A DNA stretch of 40,616 nucleotides. Origin: Pseudomonadota bacterium. GTDB lineage: Bacteria; Pseudomonadota; Alphaproteobacteria; Caedimonadales; UBA1908. A model generated the notes under the pieces. That model was not told the origin of the DNA and searched no databases. It saw only the letters and a program-made list of their open reading frames with translations. The DNA lies in the NCBI GenBank assembly GCA_020161545.1, contig JAIUNT010000009.1, positions 1 to 40,616 of the forward strand. The letters run 5' to 3'. Positions 25,880 through 34,910 of this stretch are shown one piece after another; within the stretch, counting starts at the first letter, position 1; each line of letters begins with the position of its first letter. The position numbers and the translations under genes were made by a program.

Positions 25880-27049
25880 TTATGAAGATGCCCCAAAGAT
25901 GCGCTCATAGAGCTCAGTGTGAGGCCTATTGGCTTTAAGCCTTTCTAACTCATTTTGTGCAAATTCTTTGTGGTTTGGCACACCCACCAAAGATGGGTGC
26001 ACACAATGTACAAAATCCTCAGGGGTTGTTGTGCCGCATCGCATGCGTATCTCTAGATCATTGTGCTCTAAAACGTTTAAGATCTTGGCGTCTGTCTCAT
26101 CGAGACTGCTCTGATCAATGGGGGTTGTGCGCGCATGCATGAAAAGGTCTTTGAGCTCCACGAGACGTCGCCCAAGGCTTCTTGCCCCGGTTTGCACTTC
26201 AGGAAAGTGAATGGGAAGGGTATTGAGTCTTGCAACTTCGCCGATAAGCGGGTGTCCGCCGCTCGGTATGATGGGTGCTGCGTCGTCTTCGGTCAACAAA
26301 TCTGCACGAGAAGACAGCCACTCATTGGGTGAAGCCAGTGGCGTTGCTTCACAGGGCGCGCAAAGTGCGTCATCAGCCATAAAACCACGATCTTTGAAAA
26401 AACGGATAGCGAGCTGCATTTGAGCGTCCGAGCATCCATAATGGCCGGTGCGGGTTGTCATAAAGCAAATCTTACTATCTTCATCAAGCCAAAACTCCCC
26501 CGCAGCCACACCGTATTCCATGCCTTTGAGGGCGTCATGTCCTGTTGCAGGCCCCGCAAACGTATGGAGATTCTCGTCAATAAAGTAATCAAACCGCGTG
26601 TCGAGCGCAGGATGTGACTCTCGTGCTGCCGTGTCACCAAGATAGAGAGTATTTTCTTGGAGGGTCAGCTCTTTGCCCATGTAACGGGGGCGCTGGGTAC
26701 TCTGTTTAAAACGGGAGTTTAGGTTTGTAAGGGTCAAAGGGCTCACGTCTTGTACAGGTTTGTTTAAGAGATAGCCGTGGGACTTGCGCAAAATAACCCT
26801 TTGGTTGCCATCTGCGACCCACACAGAGCTTGGGAAAAAATTTTCTGGAAGCAGATCACGAGGATTGAGCCGACGCTCTTGTGAGCTTGGGCTTTTGGTA
26901 AATATAACGGAGCGGTCTGTTGTGATGGCCCTGCCTGGTTCAGTATAGGGAGCGTCGTCAAATGGTTCAGCGCGGGGGAGGGCATCACTGCTTGCGCTGA
27001 CTTGTCCCATGAGAAAAGTGTGAATGACAAAGGTTCCAAGGTTTTTCAA
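25880..27049 (-). CDS. Putative exported protein with TGHY motif, function unknown
   Basis: The frame opens with TTG at 27049 (an in-frame stop lies 18 bases upstream) and gives 389 residues. MKNLGTFVIHTFLMGQVSAS looks like a short signal peptide. No named domain is recognised. Residues 171-224 (HDALKG, then VAAGEFWLDEDSKICFMTTR, then TGHYGCSDAQMQLAIRFFKD) resemble a pattern I have seen in many secreted or host-directed hypothetical proteins, in which an AGE strand is followed by SGHY and a helix; this is memory-based and not proven. Four cysteines are clustered around 195-235. A TTGACA lies about 36-41 bases upstream of the start codon, and a terminator follows the gene, so it is a monocistronic unit between rsmA and brnQ. 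If TTG is wrong, ATG at residue 14 would remove the export signal. Confidence 0.6.
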   Translation of the reverse strand: MKNLGTFVIHTFLMGQVSASSDALPRAEPFDDAPYTEPGRAITTDRSVIFTKSPSSQERRLNPRDLLPENFFPSSVWVADGNQRVILRKSHGYLLNKPVQDVSPLTLTNLNSRFKQSTQRPRYMGKELTLQENTLYLGDTAARESHPALDTRFDYFIDENLHTFAGPATGHDALKGMEYGVAAGEFWLDEDSKICFMTTRTGHYGCSDAQMQLAIRFFKDRGFMADDALCAPCEATPLASPNEWLSSRADLLTEDDAAPIIPSGGHPLIGEVARLNTLPIHFPEVQTGARSLGRRLVELKDLFMHARTTPIDQSSLDETDAKILNVLEHNDLEIRMRCGTTTPEDFVHCVHPSLVGVPNHKEFAQNELERLKANRPHTELYERIFGASS

Positions 27050-27133
27050 AGTTATTGTATTTTAACCTGTGTAATATAATTACTGTCAAATGGCGCGCAT
27101 AGAATAAATAAAGAATATTTCTATTTTGTTCTT

Positions 27134-27970
27134 TTATTGCTGAAGAAGGCGCGATAGCGCACAAAAGTTTTCAAGGGTGAGTTCTTCTGCCCGCGCGTTT
27201 TGGGAAAGACCCAGGGACGCGAGTAAGGCGGCACTGTCCTCATGCAAAGGACGCAGGTTTGCGCGCAGAACCTTGCGCCGGTGAGCAAAGGCATGGCGCA
27301 GAAGGGTGTCGAGCGCCTCTGGGTTAGCATCATAGGGAGGTGCCTTATGGGGCACAAAGGACACAACACTTGAGGTGACCTTGGGCGGCGGCCAGAACAC
27401 GTGGGGCGCCAGATCAAAAAGGGTGTGGACCGCCGCGTGCCACTGGGCAAGGACAGACACACGGCCATAGGCTTTGGTGCGGGGCTCGGCCTCAAAGCGT
27501 TCCGCGACCTCTTTTTGCACCATGACGGTCATGCTTTCCAAAAGATGCAAGTGGGGCAGCCAGTTCATAATCAGAGGGGTTGCAATATTGTAAGGCAAGT
27601 TTGCCACAATTTTGGTGGTGCCTGTTACAAGCGACTCAAGCTGAAGTGTGAGGGCGTCCTCTTCCCGAACCTCCAAGCGTCCCTCGGCCGCGTCGACCAG
27701 TGGGGCAAGGGCGGCAACGCAGCGCGGGTCTTTTTCAATGGCGATCACTTTGGCGGCGCCTTCCAAGAGAAGTGCGCGGGTGAGCCCCCCAGGGCCCGGG
27801 CCAATTTCAATGACCGTGCGTCCCGCAAGCAGGCCACTGGAGCGCGCGATGCGACGGGTAAGATTAAGGTCAAGAAGGAAGTTCTGCCCCAAAACCTTTG
27901 TGGTGCGCAGCTCAAAGGTGCGCACCACATCACTTAAGGATTCAAGGTCGTTGATGGGGTCATGACTCAT
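27134..27970 (-). CDS. rsmA: 16S rRNA dimethyladenosine transferase RsmA (KsgA)
   Basis: RsmA dimethylates two adjacent adenosines near the 3' end of 16S rRNA late in 30S assembly. From ATG 27970 the product has 278 residues. GQNFLLD at 29-35, the SAM-binding EIGPGPGG at 55-62 and the catalytic NLPYN at 124-128 are all intact, and LRANLRPL in the C-terminal part is typical. The ATG overlaps the surA stop by one base (TGATG); a GTG one codon upstream is the alternative start. Pairing with surA is common, although pdxA, often between them, is absent. Confidence 0.95.
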   Translation of the reverse strand: MSHDPINDLESLSDVVRTFELRTTKVLGQNFLLDLNLTRRIARSSGLLAGRTVIEIGPGPGGLTRALLLEGAAKVIAIEKDPRCVAALAPLVDAAEGRLEVREEDALTLQLESLVTGTTKIVANLPYNIATPLIMNWLPHLHLLESMTVMVQKEVAERFEAEPRTKAYGRVSVLAQWHAAVHTLFDLAPHVFWPPPKVTSSVVSFVPHKAPPYDANPEALDTLLRHAFAHRRKVLRANLRPLHEDSAALLASLGLSQNARAEELTLENFCALSRLLQQ

Positions 27971-29241
27971 CACAAACGGACATCAATGAAGGCAGCCGCG
28001 CGTAACTTACGCAGCTCTCTTTGGGCAATGTTGTTAAGCTCCTGGCTGCGCAGCCCCTCGCGAATTTCGTCCCGAGTTGGGTCTGCCGGATCAATGGTTT
28101 GGCGGTCGCACACCATGAAGACCATAAAACCTGCTTCCGTCAGCACGGGATCGCTGGCCTTGCCAATGGACAGCTTATCCAGGAACGCCTTGAGAGGACC
28201 GGGCAGGTTGCCAACGGAAACCTTGTCCATTTCTTGGAGGTGGGCGTGGTGATGGTTGTGTAGGAGCTTCTTCATCACAGGGCAGCTTTTTGCGCTGCTT
28301 GACGTAGATTTTGCGCGCATGAAGATATGGTAAAGGGTTTCTTGGGAGGCGCCTTTAGGGGCAGGAAACAGGACCTGTTGGAAGGAGATAAATGTATCCT
28401 TTTGGAGGCTTTCCCCAGCTGCGCGCTTGTCACGTACAAGGTAAATGGCAATGCCTTCTGGTGTCTCGATGGGGCTGCTGATGTCGCCTGCGGGGACGAG
28501 GTCCAAAGCGTTACGTACCTTTTCATCCAGGCGGTTCACACTGACCCAGCCGCGATCACCTCCGCGCGCGGCGCTTCCCGCGTGGGAGAATTGTGCCGCT
28601 AGAGCCGGGAACGGTGCACCCGCGCGCAGCTGTTGGGAGAGCTTGATAGCAAGGGCGCGACCGCTGGCGTCGTTGGGCAAAAGAATTTCAGACAAACGCA
28701 TATGGGGCTGTGTGCGCGCGGTCTTGAGTTCGTCGACGCGTCGATCAATTTCCTGCTCGCTGACTTGAACCGCGTCACCATAACGGGCGCGAATGTAGTC
28801 AACCCAAGCAATGCTAGCGCGCAGGTGGTCGCGCATGATGCGTGCAGGCACGTCCGCTTTTTGGAGGGTTCCCAAAAGCTCGCCCGGGGTCATGTTGTTG
28901 CGTGTTTCAATGTCTTGAATGGCAAAATCAACACGGTCGTCTTCTACGGTGATTTTGAGCTTGTGGGCCATTTGGCGCTGCAGGGCTTCTTCAATCATCA
29001 TGTCGAGTACTTGGGGCGTGAGCTCAGCGCGCGCTTCAGGTGTGTTGGGCATATTAGCTGACAAAAGGGCCATGCGCACACGTGCATCAAGATCCGTTGT
29101 TGAGATGACATGGTCGTTCACCATGGCAGCCACACGGTTTGTGGCAACATACGGCTCGCGGGGTTTTGCCAGAAGAGGTGACGAGACCAAACTTGTCACC
29201 AAAGCGCTTAAACAAAGGAGTTTGTAGATTTCTTTTTGCAT
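27970..29241 (-). CDS. surA: SurA-like periplasmic peptidyl-prolyl isomerase/chaperone
   Basis: SurA escorts unfolded outer-membrane proteins, including LptD, across the periplasm. The 423-residue protein has a signal peptide (residues 1-25, ending LLAKP), an N-terminal chaperone domain with VAAMVNDHVISTTDLDARV near 37, and a first parvulin domain (about 180-280, with HMRLSEILL and GGDRGWVS). A second, more divergent parvulin-like region spans about 285-385 with a His-rich stretch LLHNHHHAHLQ. The C-terminal helix returns to the chaperone core. It is divergent from lptF and coupled to rsmA downstream. Confidence 0.88.
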   Translation of the reverse strand: MQKEIYKLLCLSALVTSLVSSPLLAKPREPYVATNRVAAMVNDHVISTTDLDARVRMALLSANMPNTPEARAELTPQVLDMMIEEALQRQMAHKLKITVEDDRVDFAIQDIETRNNMTPGELLGTLQKADVPARIMRDHLRASIAWVDYIRARYGDAVQVSEQEIDRRVDELKTARTQPHMRLSEILLPNDASGRALAIKLSQQLRAGAPFPALAAQFSHAGSAARGGDRGWVSVNRLDEKVRNALDLVPAGDISSPIETPEGIAIYLVRDKRAAGESLQKDTFISFQQVLFPAPKGASQETLYHIFMRAKSTSSSAKSCPVMKKLLHNHHHAHLQEMDKVSVGNLPGPLKAFLDKLSIGKASDPVLTEAGFMVFMVCDRQTIDPADPTRDEIREGLRSQELNNIAQRELRKLRAAAFIDVRL

Positions 29242-29291
29242 TTGGGTTAAAAACCTCGAAAAAGTTTCAAAAGTGGTTTATGAAGATTACC

Positions 29292-29317
29292 TTCCATGTA
29301 TACTGCCATACATGGAA
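29292..29317. repeat. 10-bp perfect inverted repeat between surA and lptF
   Basis: TTCCATGTAT (29292-29301) and ATACATGGAA (29308-29317) pair perfectly around six bases. It lies in the 139-base divergent gap, about 50 bases upstream of surA and 64 upstream of lptF, where an operator acting on both promoters would be expected. Confidence 0.55.
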
Positions 29318-29380
29318 TAGGGTTTTCATTGCAAGGCTTTTTTCAGAAAGTCACCGAACAAGAAGGATGTAAACGAGACC

Positions 29381-30472
29381 ATGGGGCTAACCACGCGCTA
29401 TGTCACAAGGCAAGTGCTGATCGCAACTTTTTTTGTTGCGTGCGTTTTGGTGGGTGTTGTGTGGATGACACAATCCCTGCGCTTAGTGGGTGTTTTGGTG
29501 CAGCACGGCGTGACGCTTCAAACCTTTATGACCATGATGGTTTTACTGATCCCAGATCTTGTGGCGGTGGTTTTGCCCTTTGCCCTTGTGATTGGGCTTC
29601 TGTTTATCTACGCGCGCCTTTACGCGGATAGTGAGCTCATTGCCCTGCGGGCTGTGGGGCTGAGCGATATGCGCTTGAGCGTGCCTGCTTTTGTGAGTGC
29701 GGGGCTCGTGGTCCTTGTTCTGTACAGCATTAACTTTTATTTTCTGCCGGCCTCCTTTCAAAAGTTTAAGGACCTGGAAAGTCAGGTGCGCGGCAACGTG
29801 ACCGCTGCCCTTGTGAAGCCAGGCGAGTTCATGACCTTTGAGGGCATCAGCGTTTATGTGCGCAAGCGGTACTCCTCTGGCAAGTTGCAGGGCATCTACA
29901 TTTATGACGCGCGTCACACACCAGCCTTTACCCTCGTTGCGAAGGAAGGTGTGGTGATGGATACGCAACAGGGCGCACGCATTGTGCTCCATGACGGGGC
30001 GCGGTACGAGCGCCCCGATCCTGAGAAAGCGCCGTCTTTGCTTGTTTTTGAAAAGTATGCCCTTGATATTGAATCGCCCCATGCTACGTCCGGGGAGCCT
30101 CGTGTGCGCAAGCCCTACGAACGCTTCTTGTCAGAGCTTGTAAGTGATGAGGGGGATAAAGGCCTTGCGGGTAAGCTTTGGGTTGAGGTGCATCAAAGAT
30201 TTTTGATGCCGCTCATGAGCTTTGCCTTTGTGGGTTTGGTGATGGCGTTCTTTTTAACGGGTGATTATTCCCGGCGTGGGCGTTCACGGCGCATTATTTA
30301 CGCGGTGTCAGCCTGCGCCCTTCTTGAAATTGCCACATTCATAGCCCTCAACCTGGGTGAAAAATTCACCTTCATGCCCTATGTGGCGGAAGGCGTTGTG
30401 CTTCTTGTGTTATGCGGGGCGATGGGGCGTCTTCTCAAGAATGACGCAGCGCTCTTTGGAGGTATGCGATGA
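29381..30472 (+). CDS. lptF: LPS export ABC transporter permease LptF
   Basis: LptF is one of two inner-membrane permeases that, with the LptB ATPase, extract LPS for export. The 363-residue YjgP/YjgQ-family protein has three N-terminal membrane helices (about 13-33, 50-75, 98-120), a periplasmic beta domain (about 125-270) and three C-terminal helices (about 275-355). ADSELIALRAVGLSDMRLSV is the coupling-helix region that contacts LptB. The ATG has AAGGA 13 bases upstream, somewhat far. It overlaps lptG by four bases. Confidence 0.9.
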   Translation: MGLTTRYVTRQVLIATFFVACVLVGVVWMTQSLRLVGVLVQHGVTLQTFMTMMVLLIPDLVAVVLPFALVIGLLFIYARLYADSELIALRAVGLSDMRLSVPAFVSAGLVVLVLYSINFYFLPASFQKFKDLESQVRGNVTAALVKPGEFMTFEGISVYVRKRYSSGKLQGIYIYDARHTPAFTLVAKEGVVMDTQQGARIVLHDGARYERPDPEKAPSLLVFEKYALDIESPHATSGEPRVRKPYERFLSELVSDEGDKGLAGKLWVEVHQRFLMPLMSFAFVGLVMAFFLTGDYSRRGRSRRIIYAVSACALLEIATFIALNLGEKFTFMPYVAEGVVLLVLCGAMGRLLKNDAALFGGMR

Positions 30473-31566
30473 TCCACATTCCTTGGCTTCTATCCCGGTA
30501 CTTTGCCGCGCGTTTTCTGCGGTGGTTTGGGGTTGCCTGTGTAACGGTGTTGGCGCTGATTTACCTCTTTGACCTATCAGAGATGGCAAGGCGCGCCTCG
30601 TCCAATACAAGTGTAGGGCTTTTGCTTCTTGTGCGTATTAGCCTTTTGCGCTTGCCGTCCTTGTTTGAGAAGCTCTTACCCTTTGTTGTGCTTTTCAGCA
30701 CCATGGTGACCCTGTGGTCCTTGAACCGTAAACATGAGCTTGAGGTCACGAAAGCGTGTGGTATTTCCATTTGGCAGATCCTTCGCCCACTTCTTTTGGT
30801 TGTGGCAGGGGTGGCGTGCTTGGATCTTATCCTCGTCAATCCTTTTGGCGCGCGTATGATGCTGGAGTACGAGCGCTTAGAGAGCACGTACCTGTCCAGC
30901 CGCCAAGGCGCCCTTGCTATTTCCGACACAGGACTTTGGGCCAGAGAACGTGTGGGGGAGACCCAGAGTGTCATTCATGTGAAAAGTCTAAGCCCTGCCG
31001 ATCATTCCCTCGTCACGGTGAGCGTGACCCATATGAACGCCAAGGACGCCTTTGTGGCCCGCTTTGATGCCACATCTGCGACTTTTGAGCCGCGCCATCT
31101 TGTTCTTTATAATGTCTGGAAAACACAAGGAGAGGAAATACCCACGTTTTTCCGGGTCTTGAAGCTGCCCACAAGCTTTACCTACGCATCCCTCCAAGAG
31201 TCAGGTGTTGACCCTAGAAGCCTATCCTTTTGGCAGCTGCCACATTTTTCAAAGCTCTTAAGTAAGTCGGGGCTTTCTCCCCTTAAATATGAGCTTCACC
31301 AGCACACGCTGCTTGCGCGCCTGTTGTGGTTATGTGTGATGGTGTTCTTGGCAGCCGCGTGCTCCTTGCGGCCCTTGCGTCAAGGTGGCACGCTTATGCT
31401 GGCAGCGTCTGGTCTTGTGGTCTCTTTTCTCCTATACTTTGCCAGCGATGTGTGCCAAACACTGGGTGCGTCGGGTAAGCTGCCAGTGTTGTTGGCCGCT
31501 TGGGGCCCTGCGACCATGAGTGCATTGGCGGGGATATCAGTACTTTTATATTCGGAAGATGGATAA
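30469..31566 (+). CDS. lptG: LPS export ABC transporter permease LptG
   Basis: The 365-residue partner of LptF, with the same 3-helix, periplasmic domain, 3-helix layout. RKHELEVTKACGISIWQILRP near residue 87 is the coupling helix that sits on LptB. AGISVLLYSEDG closes the last helix. The ATGA overlap with lptF supports stoichiometric synthesis. lptD starts three bases after its stop, so the three LPS-export genes form one transcript. Confidence 0.9.
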   Translation: MIHIPWLLSRYFAARFLRWFGVACVTVLALIYLFDLSEMARRASSNTSVGLLLLVRISLLRLPSLFEKLLPFVVLFSTMVTLWSLNRKHELEVTKACGISIWQILRPLLLVVAGVACLDLILVNPFGARMMLEYERLESTYLSSRQGALAISDTGLWARERVGETQSVIHVKSLSPADHSLVTVSVTHMNAKDAFVARFDATSATFEPRHLVLYNVWKTQGEEIPTFFRVLKLPTSFTYASLQESGVDPRSLSFWQLPHFSKLLSKSGLSPLKYELHQHTLLARLLWLCVMVFLAAACSLRPLRQGGTLMLAASGLVVSFLLYFASDVCQTLGASGKLPVLLAAWGPATMSALAGISVLLYSEDG

Positions 31567-31569
31567 GAC

Positions 31570-33795
31570 ATGGGCGTGACAAAACGGCTTCTGGTGGGGA
31601 CTTTTCTTGTGGGTGCAACGCTTCTTCAGGCGGATATGGCGTCCCTTTATAAGGCAGAAGAGGCAACGGTTTTGCGCGCTGACCAAGTCTCGCGCGAGGA
31701 GCATTTTGATCTTATTACCGCACGGGGCAATGTTGAGATTATCCACGGGAATGAGGTGCTTCTGGCAGATCTTGTGACGTACAATGAGTCTGCGGGCACT
31801 GTCACAGCAACCGGCAATGTGCGTTTCAAGAGCAAGGACGGCGACGTTATTTTTGCGAACTACTTGGAGGTGACATCGGACTTCAAGGAAGGCGTGAGTC
31901 GCCACATTCGTATGATCATGCGCGACGGTGCCAAGCTTGCTGCCAAGGATGCTAAAAGAGAGGGCGGGGTGCGCTCTGCCTTTGATATGGCTGTTTACTC
32001 GCCCTGTGAGGTGTGCCGCACGAAGCCTGATAAAGCCCCCCTGTGGCAAATTGAAGCAAAGCGGACCCTCTTGGATGATGAGTCTCAAGATGTGATTTAT
32101 ACGGACGCTGTGATGCGCATGTGGGACGTGCCGGTCATGTATTTGCCATATTTTCGCCATCCAGCACCCCATGCGGGCAGACGAAGCGGGCTTCTCGCGC
32201 CAACCTTTGCAAGTTCGTCTGGTTCCTCGGGCAGTTTTGTTGCCCTACCCTATTACTGGGTTATTAATGATCAGAGGGACATGACGATTACACCCATGTA
32301 CGCGGACACACGTCCAGCCCTGGGTCTGTCTTACCGCGAGCGCTTTGCAAGAGGCTTTTTGCGCCTGGCGGGCAGCGGCCTTTTTGGCGCAGATAAAAAG
32401 AAATCAGCTGTGTCAGATTCCGACAAAGCCCTTGAGAAATCCTTTCGAGGGCACATTGTGGGAAGCATGCAGTTTCATCTCAACCCTTACTGGCGTGTGG
32501 GTGCACAGATTGAACGCGCATCTGACCAGACTTACCTGAGACGCCTTCCTTACTTTGGTTTTGAGAAAAGCACGAACCTTGTCTCGAGAATCTACGCAGA
32601 ATATTTCAATCGCCTCGATTACTTTAGCATTGAGGGGTACACCTTCCAGGGTCTTCGTGACGGTGACCGCAACGCCACAACGCCTCTTCTTTTGCCCATG
32701 GTTGAATATTCAGCGCTCACGCGCCCCGGCAAATGGGGAGAGGTGTGGACCTTAGACGCCAGCGCCTTGGGACTGACACGCCGCGAAGGCACGGATATGG
32801 GGCGCATGAGCGCCACAGGTGGGGTGTATATGCCCTACTACTCCTCTTTTGGGGAAGTTTATACCTTTGGTGCGCGCGTGCGTGGGGACGTTTATCACGC
32901 ACGTCACCTGACCACAAGCATGCTCAGCCAAAGCACGACGTCCGGCACAACTGGACGCTTTTTCCCCCAAGGATACGCCCATTGGCGCTTGCCGCTCGTT
33001 GACTTTGGCTCAAAGTTTAATACCTTGCTTGAGCCACGTGTGGGTCTGTTTGTGGCGCCCAATACGGCGCAAGGCGACAAGGTGCCCAACGAAGATAGCC
33101 GCTTCCCTGAGTTTAACACCTACAATCTCTTTTCCTCGTCACGCTTTGCAGGTCTTGATCGCCTAGATACGGGATCACGCATGGTTTATGGTTTGGGTGG
33201 TCAAACCTCAGCTCTTGGTGACAATGCTCAGATAGACGCCTTTATGGGGCAAAGCGTGGGCCTAAGTGAACCCCGCGACTTTTTGCGTTACACAGGCCTT
33301 GATCACAGGTGGTCACACTATGTGGGGCGTTTGTCTGGATCGTATCAGGATTGGCTAACTCTTGAGACCCGTCTTCTCATGAACCGGGTGCACTTGCGTC
33401 CTGAGAGGCATGAATTCCTGGCAAGTCTGGGTAAGCCAATTTTACGCTTGAATGCCGATTACATGAAGCTGCCGGTCTTTGAGGAAGGTGTTGATGGATA
33501 CGCGCGTCGCAAGCAGCTGACCCTTGGTTTATCCTCGCAGCTCACACCTCAGTGGTCTGTAGACGTCTCTAGCACGAGGCAGCTTGGCAGCCCCTCATTC
33601 TCTCTTGCCCACGGCGCAGGTGTGAAATACCAAGACGAGTGCTTTGGTGTCCAGGCACGGGTTGAGAGAACTTTCTATAAGGACAGGGATGTGAAGCCAG
33701 GCTTGACGGTTTTGCTTCTCGTCACATTTAAGAACCTAGGCGAGATTAAGCACGAGCTCAACCCAAGGTCTAGCAGCGGCACAACGCCGTTTTGA
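31570..33795 (+). CDS. lptD: LPS-assembly outer-membrane protein LptD
   Basis: LptD is the outer-membrane barrel that inserts LPS into the outer leaflet together with LptE. The 741-residue protein has a signal peptide (about 1-22), an N-terminal OstA/LptA-like jellyroll (about 30-130: ITARGNVEIIHGNEVLLADL), a YSPCEVCRTKPDKAPLWQI motif near 141 holding the N-terminal cysteine pair, and a C-terminal barrel with alternating strands. Only one further cysteine is evident toward the C-terminus, so the two-disulfide scheme of E. coli LptD is not conserved. It ends two bases from the convergent rodA stop. Confidence 0.92.
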   Translation: MGVTKRLLVGTFLVGATLLQADMASLYKAEEATVLRADQVSREEHFDLITARGNVEIIHGNEVLLADLVTYNESAGTVTATGNVRFKSKDGDVIFANYLEVTSDFKEGVSRHIRMIMRDGAKLAAKDAKREGGVRSAFDMAVYSPCEVCRTKPDKAPLWQIEAKRTLLDDESQDVIYTDAVMRMWDVPVMYLPYFRHPAPHAGRRSGLLAPTFASSSGSSGSFVALPYYWVINDQRDMTITPMYADTRPALGLSYRERFARGFLRLAGSGLFGADKKKSAVSDSDKALEKSFRGHIVGSMQFHLNPYWRVGAQIERASDQTYLRRLPYFGFEKSTNLVSRIYAEYFNRLDYFSIEGYTFQGLRDGDRNATTPLLLPMVEYSALTRPGKWGEVWTLDASALGLTRREGTDMGRMSATGGVYMPYYSSFGEVYTFGARVRGDVYHARHLTTSMLSQSTTSGTTGRFFPQGYAHWRLPLVDFGSKFNTLLEPRVGLFVAPNTAQGDKVPNEDSRFPEFNTYNLFSSSRFAGLDRLDTGSRMVYGLGGQTSALGDNAQIDAFMGQSVGLSEPRDFLRYTGLDHRWSHYVGRLSGSYQDWLTLETRLLMNRVHLRPERHEFLASLGKPILRLNADYMKLPVFEEGVDGYARRKQLTLGLSSQLTPQWSVDVSSTRQLGSPSFSLAHGAGVKYQDECFGVQARVERTFYKDRDVKPGLTVLLLVTFKNLGEIKHELNPRSSSGTTPF

Positions 33796-33797
33796 TG

Positions 33798-34910
33798 TCA
33801 TCCGCCGCGCCCCAAGCGCACATGGCGGTGGATGGAGATGGACATGAGAAGGCCTAGCCCCATCATAAAGGTCATCATGGCTGTGCCCCCGTATGACACA
33901 AGGGGTAGGGGAATGCCTACAACGGGGGCAAGCCCCATGACCATGGCCATGTTCACGAAGGCGCATAAAAAGAGAAGGGTCGTCAGCCCCACACCCAAGT
34001 AACGCCCAAAGGCGCTTCGGCTGAGTAAGCTTACGCGAAAACCGTAGACAAGCAGCGTCACATAAAGGGCCATGAGCAGCGCCCCTCCCATCACACCCGT
34101 TTCCTCACACAGCATGGCAAAGATAAAGTCCGTTTGTTTTTCAGGTAAGAAATTCAGATTGGACTGGGAGCCTTGTCCAAGTCCTTGCCCAAAAAAGCCC
34201 CCCGACCCCAGGGCGATTTTGGATTGGAGGATGTGGTATCCGGACCCTAAAGGATCGCGCTCGGGGTCTAGGAAGGTGAGGACACGCTTTTTTTGGTAAT
34301 CATGCATGTTCATCCAGAAAAATGGGCTGGCGACAAGAGCGCTGATGACAAGGGCGGCGATCTTCCAAAACCGCATGCCTGCCACAAAGAAAATGCTGGC
34401 GCCCGCCCCCACAAAAATCACCATGGTGCCCAGGTCAGGCTGGCGCAGCATCAAAAGGGAGGGCACTGCGACCATGATGGCCGGAGGAATGAGGGCGCGC
34501 ATTTTGCGAATCTCAAGGGGGGGGAGCGTGTGAAAGTACCGCGCCAACGTCATGAGGAGCGCAATTTTCATGAGCTCAGAGGGTTGCAGCACAATGACGT
34601 AAAGATCAATCCAGCGTTGGGCGCCCATGCCCACTTTCCCTGCAATTTCTACCGCAAGCAAAAGGACCAAGGAGATAGCGTAGCTGACATAGGCAATGGA
34701 CAGCCAAAAGCGCAAGTCCACAAGGGCAATGAGGCATAAGATCACCAGCCCCCCCGCAAAGCGCAGCATTTGTTTGTGGGCCCAGGGGGAGAAACTGCCA
34801 CCGGCTGCAAAGTACAACATGACAAAGCCAACGCATGCAATGGCACACACAATGAGGAGAATGCTCAGCTTAATGGGCCGGCGGCGCTTGAGGGTTGAAG
34901 CAAAGCTCAC
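33798..34910 (-). CDS. rodA: Rod-shape peptidoglycan polymerase RodA
   Basis: RodA is the SEDS-family glycosyltransferase that polymerises glycan strands during elongation with PBP2. I take GTG 34910 as start because it overlaps the mrdA stop in a GTGA junction with AAGGAGA eight bases upstream, giving 370 residues; the longer frame would add 53 residues out of frame over mrdA. About ten membrane helices are visible. GSGYHILQSKIALGSGGFFG near residue 225 and LPEKQTDFIFAMLCEETG around 258, with the conserved Asp, are the SEDS core motifs. Confidence 0.94.
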   Translation of the reverse strand: MSFASTLKRRRPIKLSILLIVCAIACVGFVMLYFAAGGSFSPWAHKQMLRFAGGLVILCLIALVDLRFWLSIAYVSYAISLVLLLAVEIAGKVGMGAQRWIDLYVIVLQPSELMKIALLMTLARYFHTLPPLEIRKMRALIPPAIMVAVPSLLMLRQPDLGTMVIFVGAGASIFFVAGMRFWKIAALVISALVASPFFWMNMHDYQKKRVLTFLDPERDPLGSGYHILQSKIALGSGGFFGQGLGQGSQSNLNFLPEKQTDFIFAMLCEETGVMGGALLMALYVTLLVYGFRVSLLSRSAFGRYLGVGLTTLLFLCAFVNMAMVMGLAPVVGIPLPLVSYGGTAMMTFMMGLGLLMSISIHRHVRLGRGG

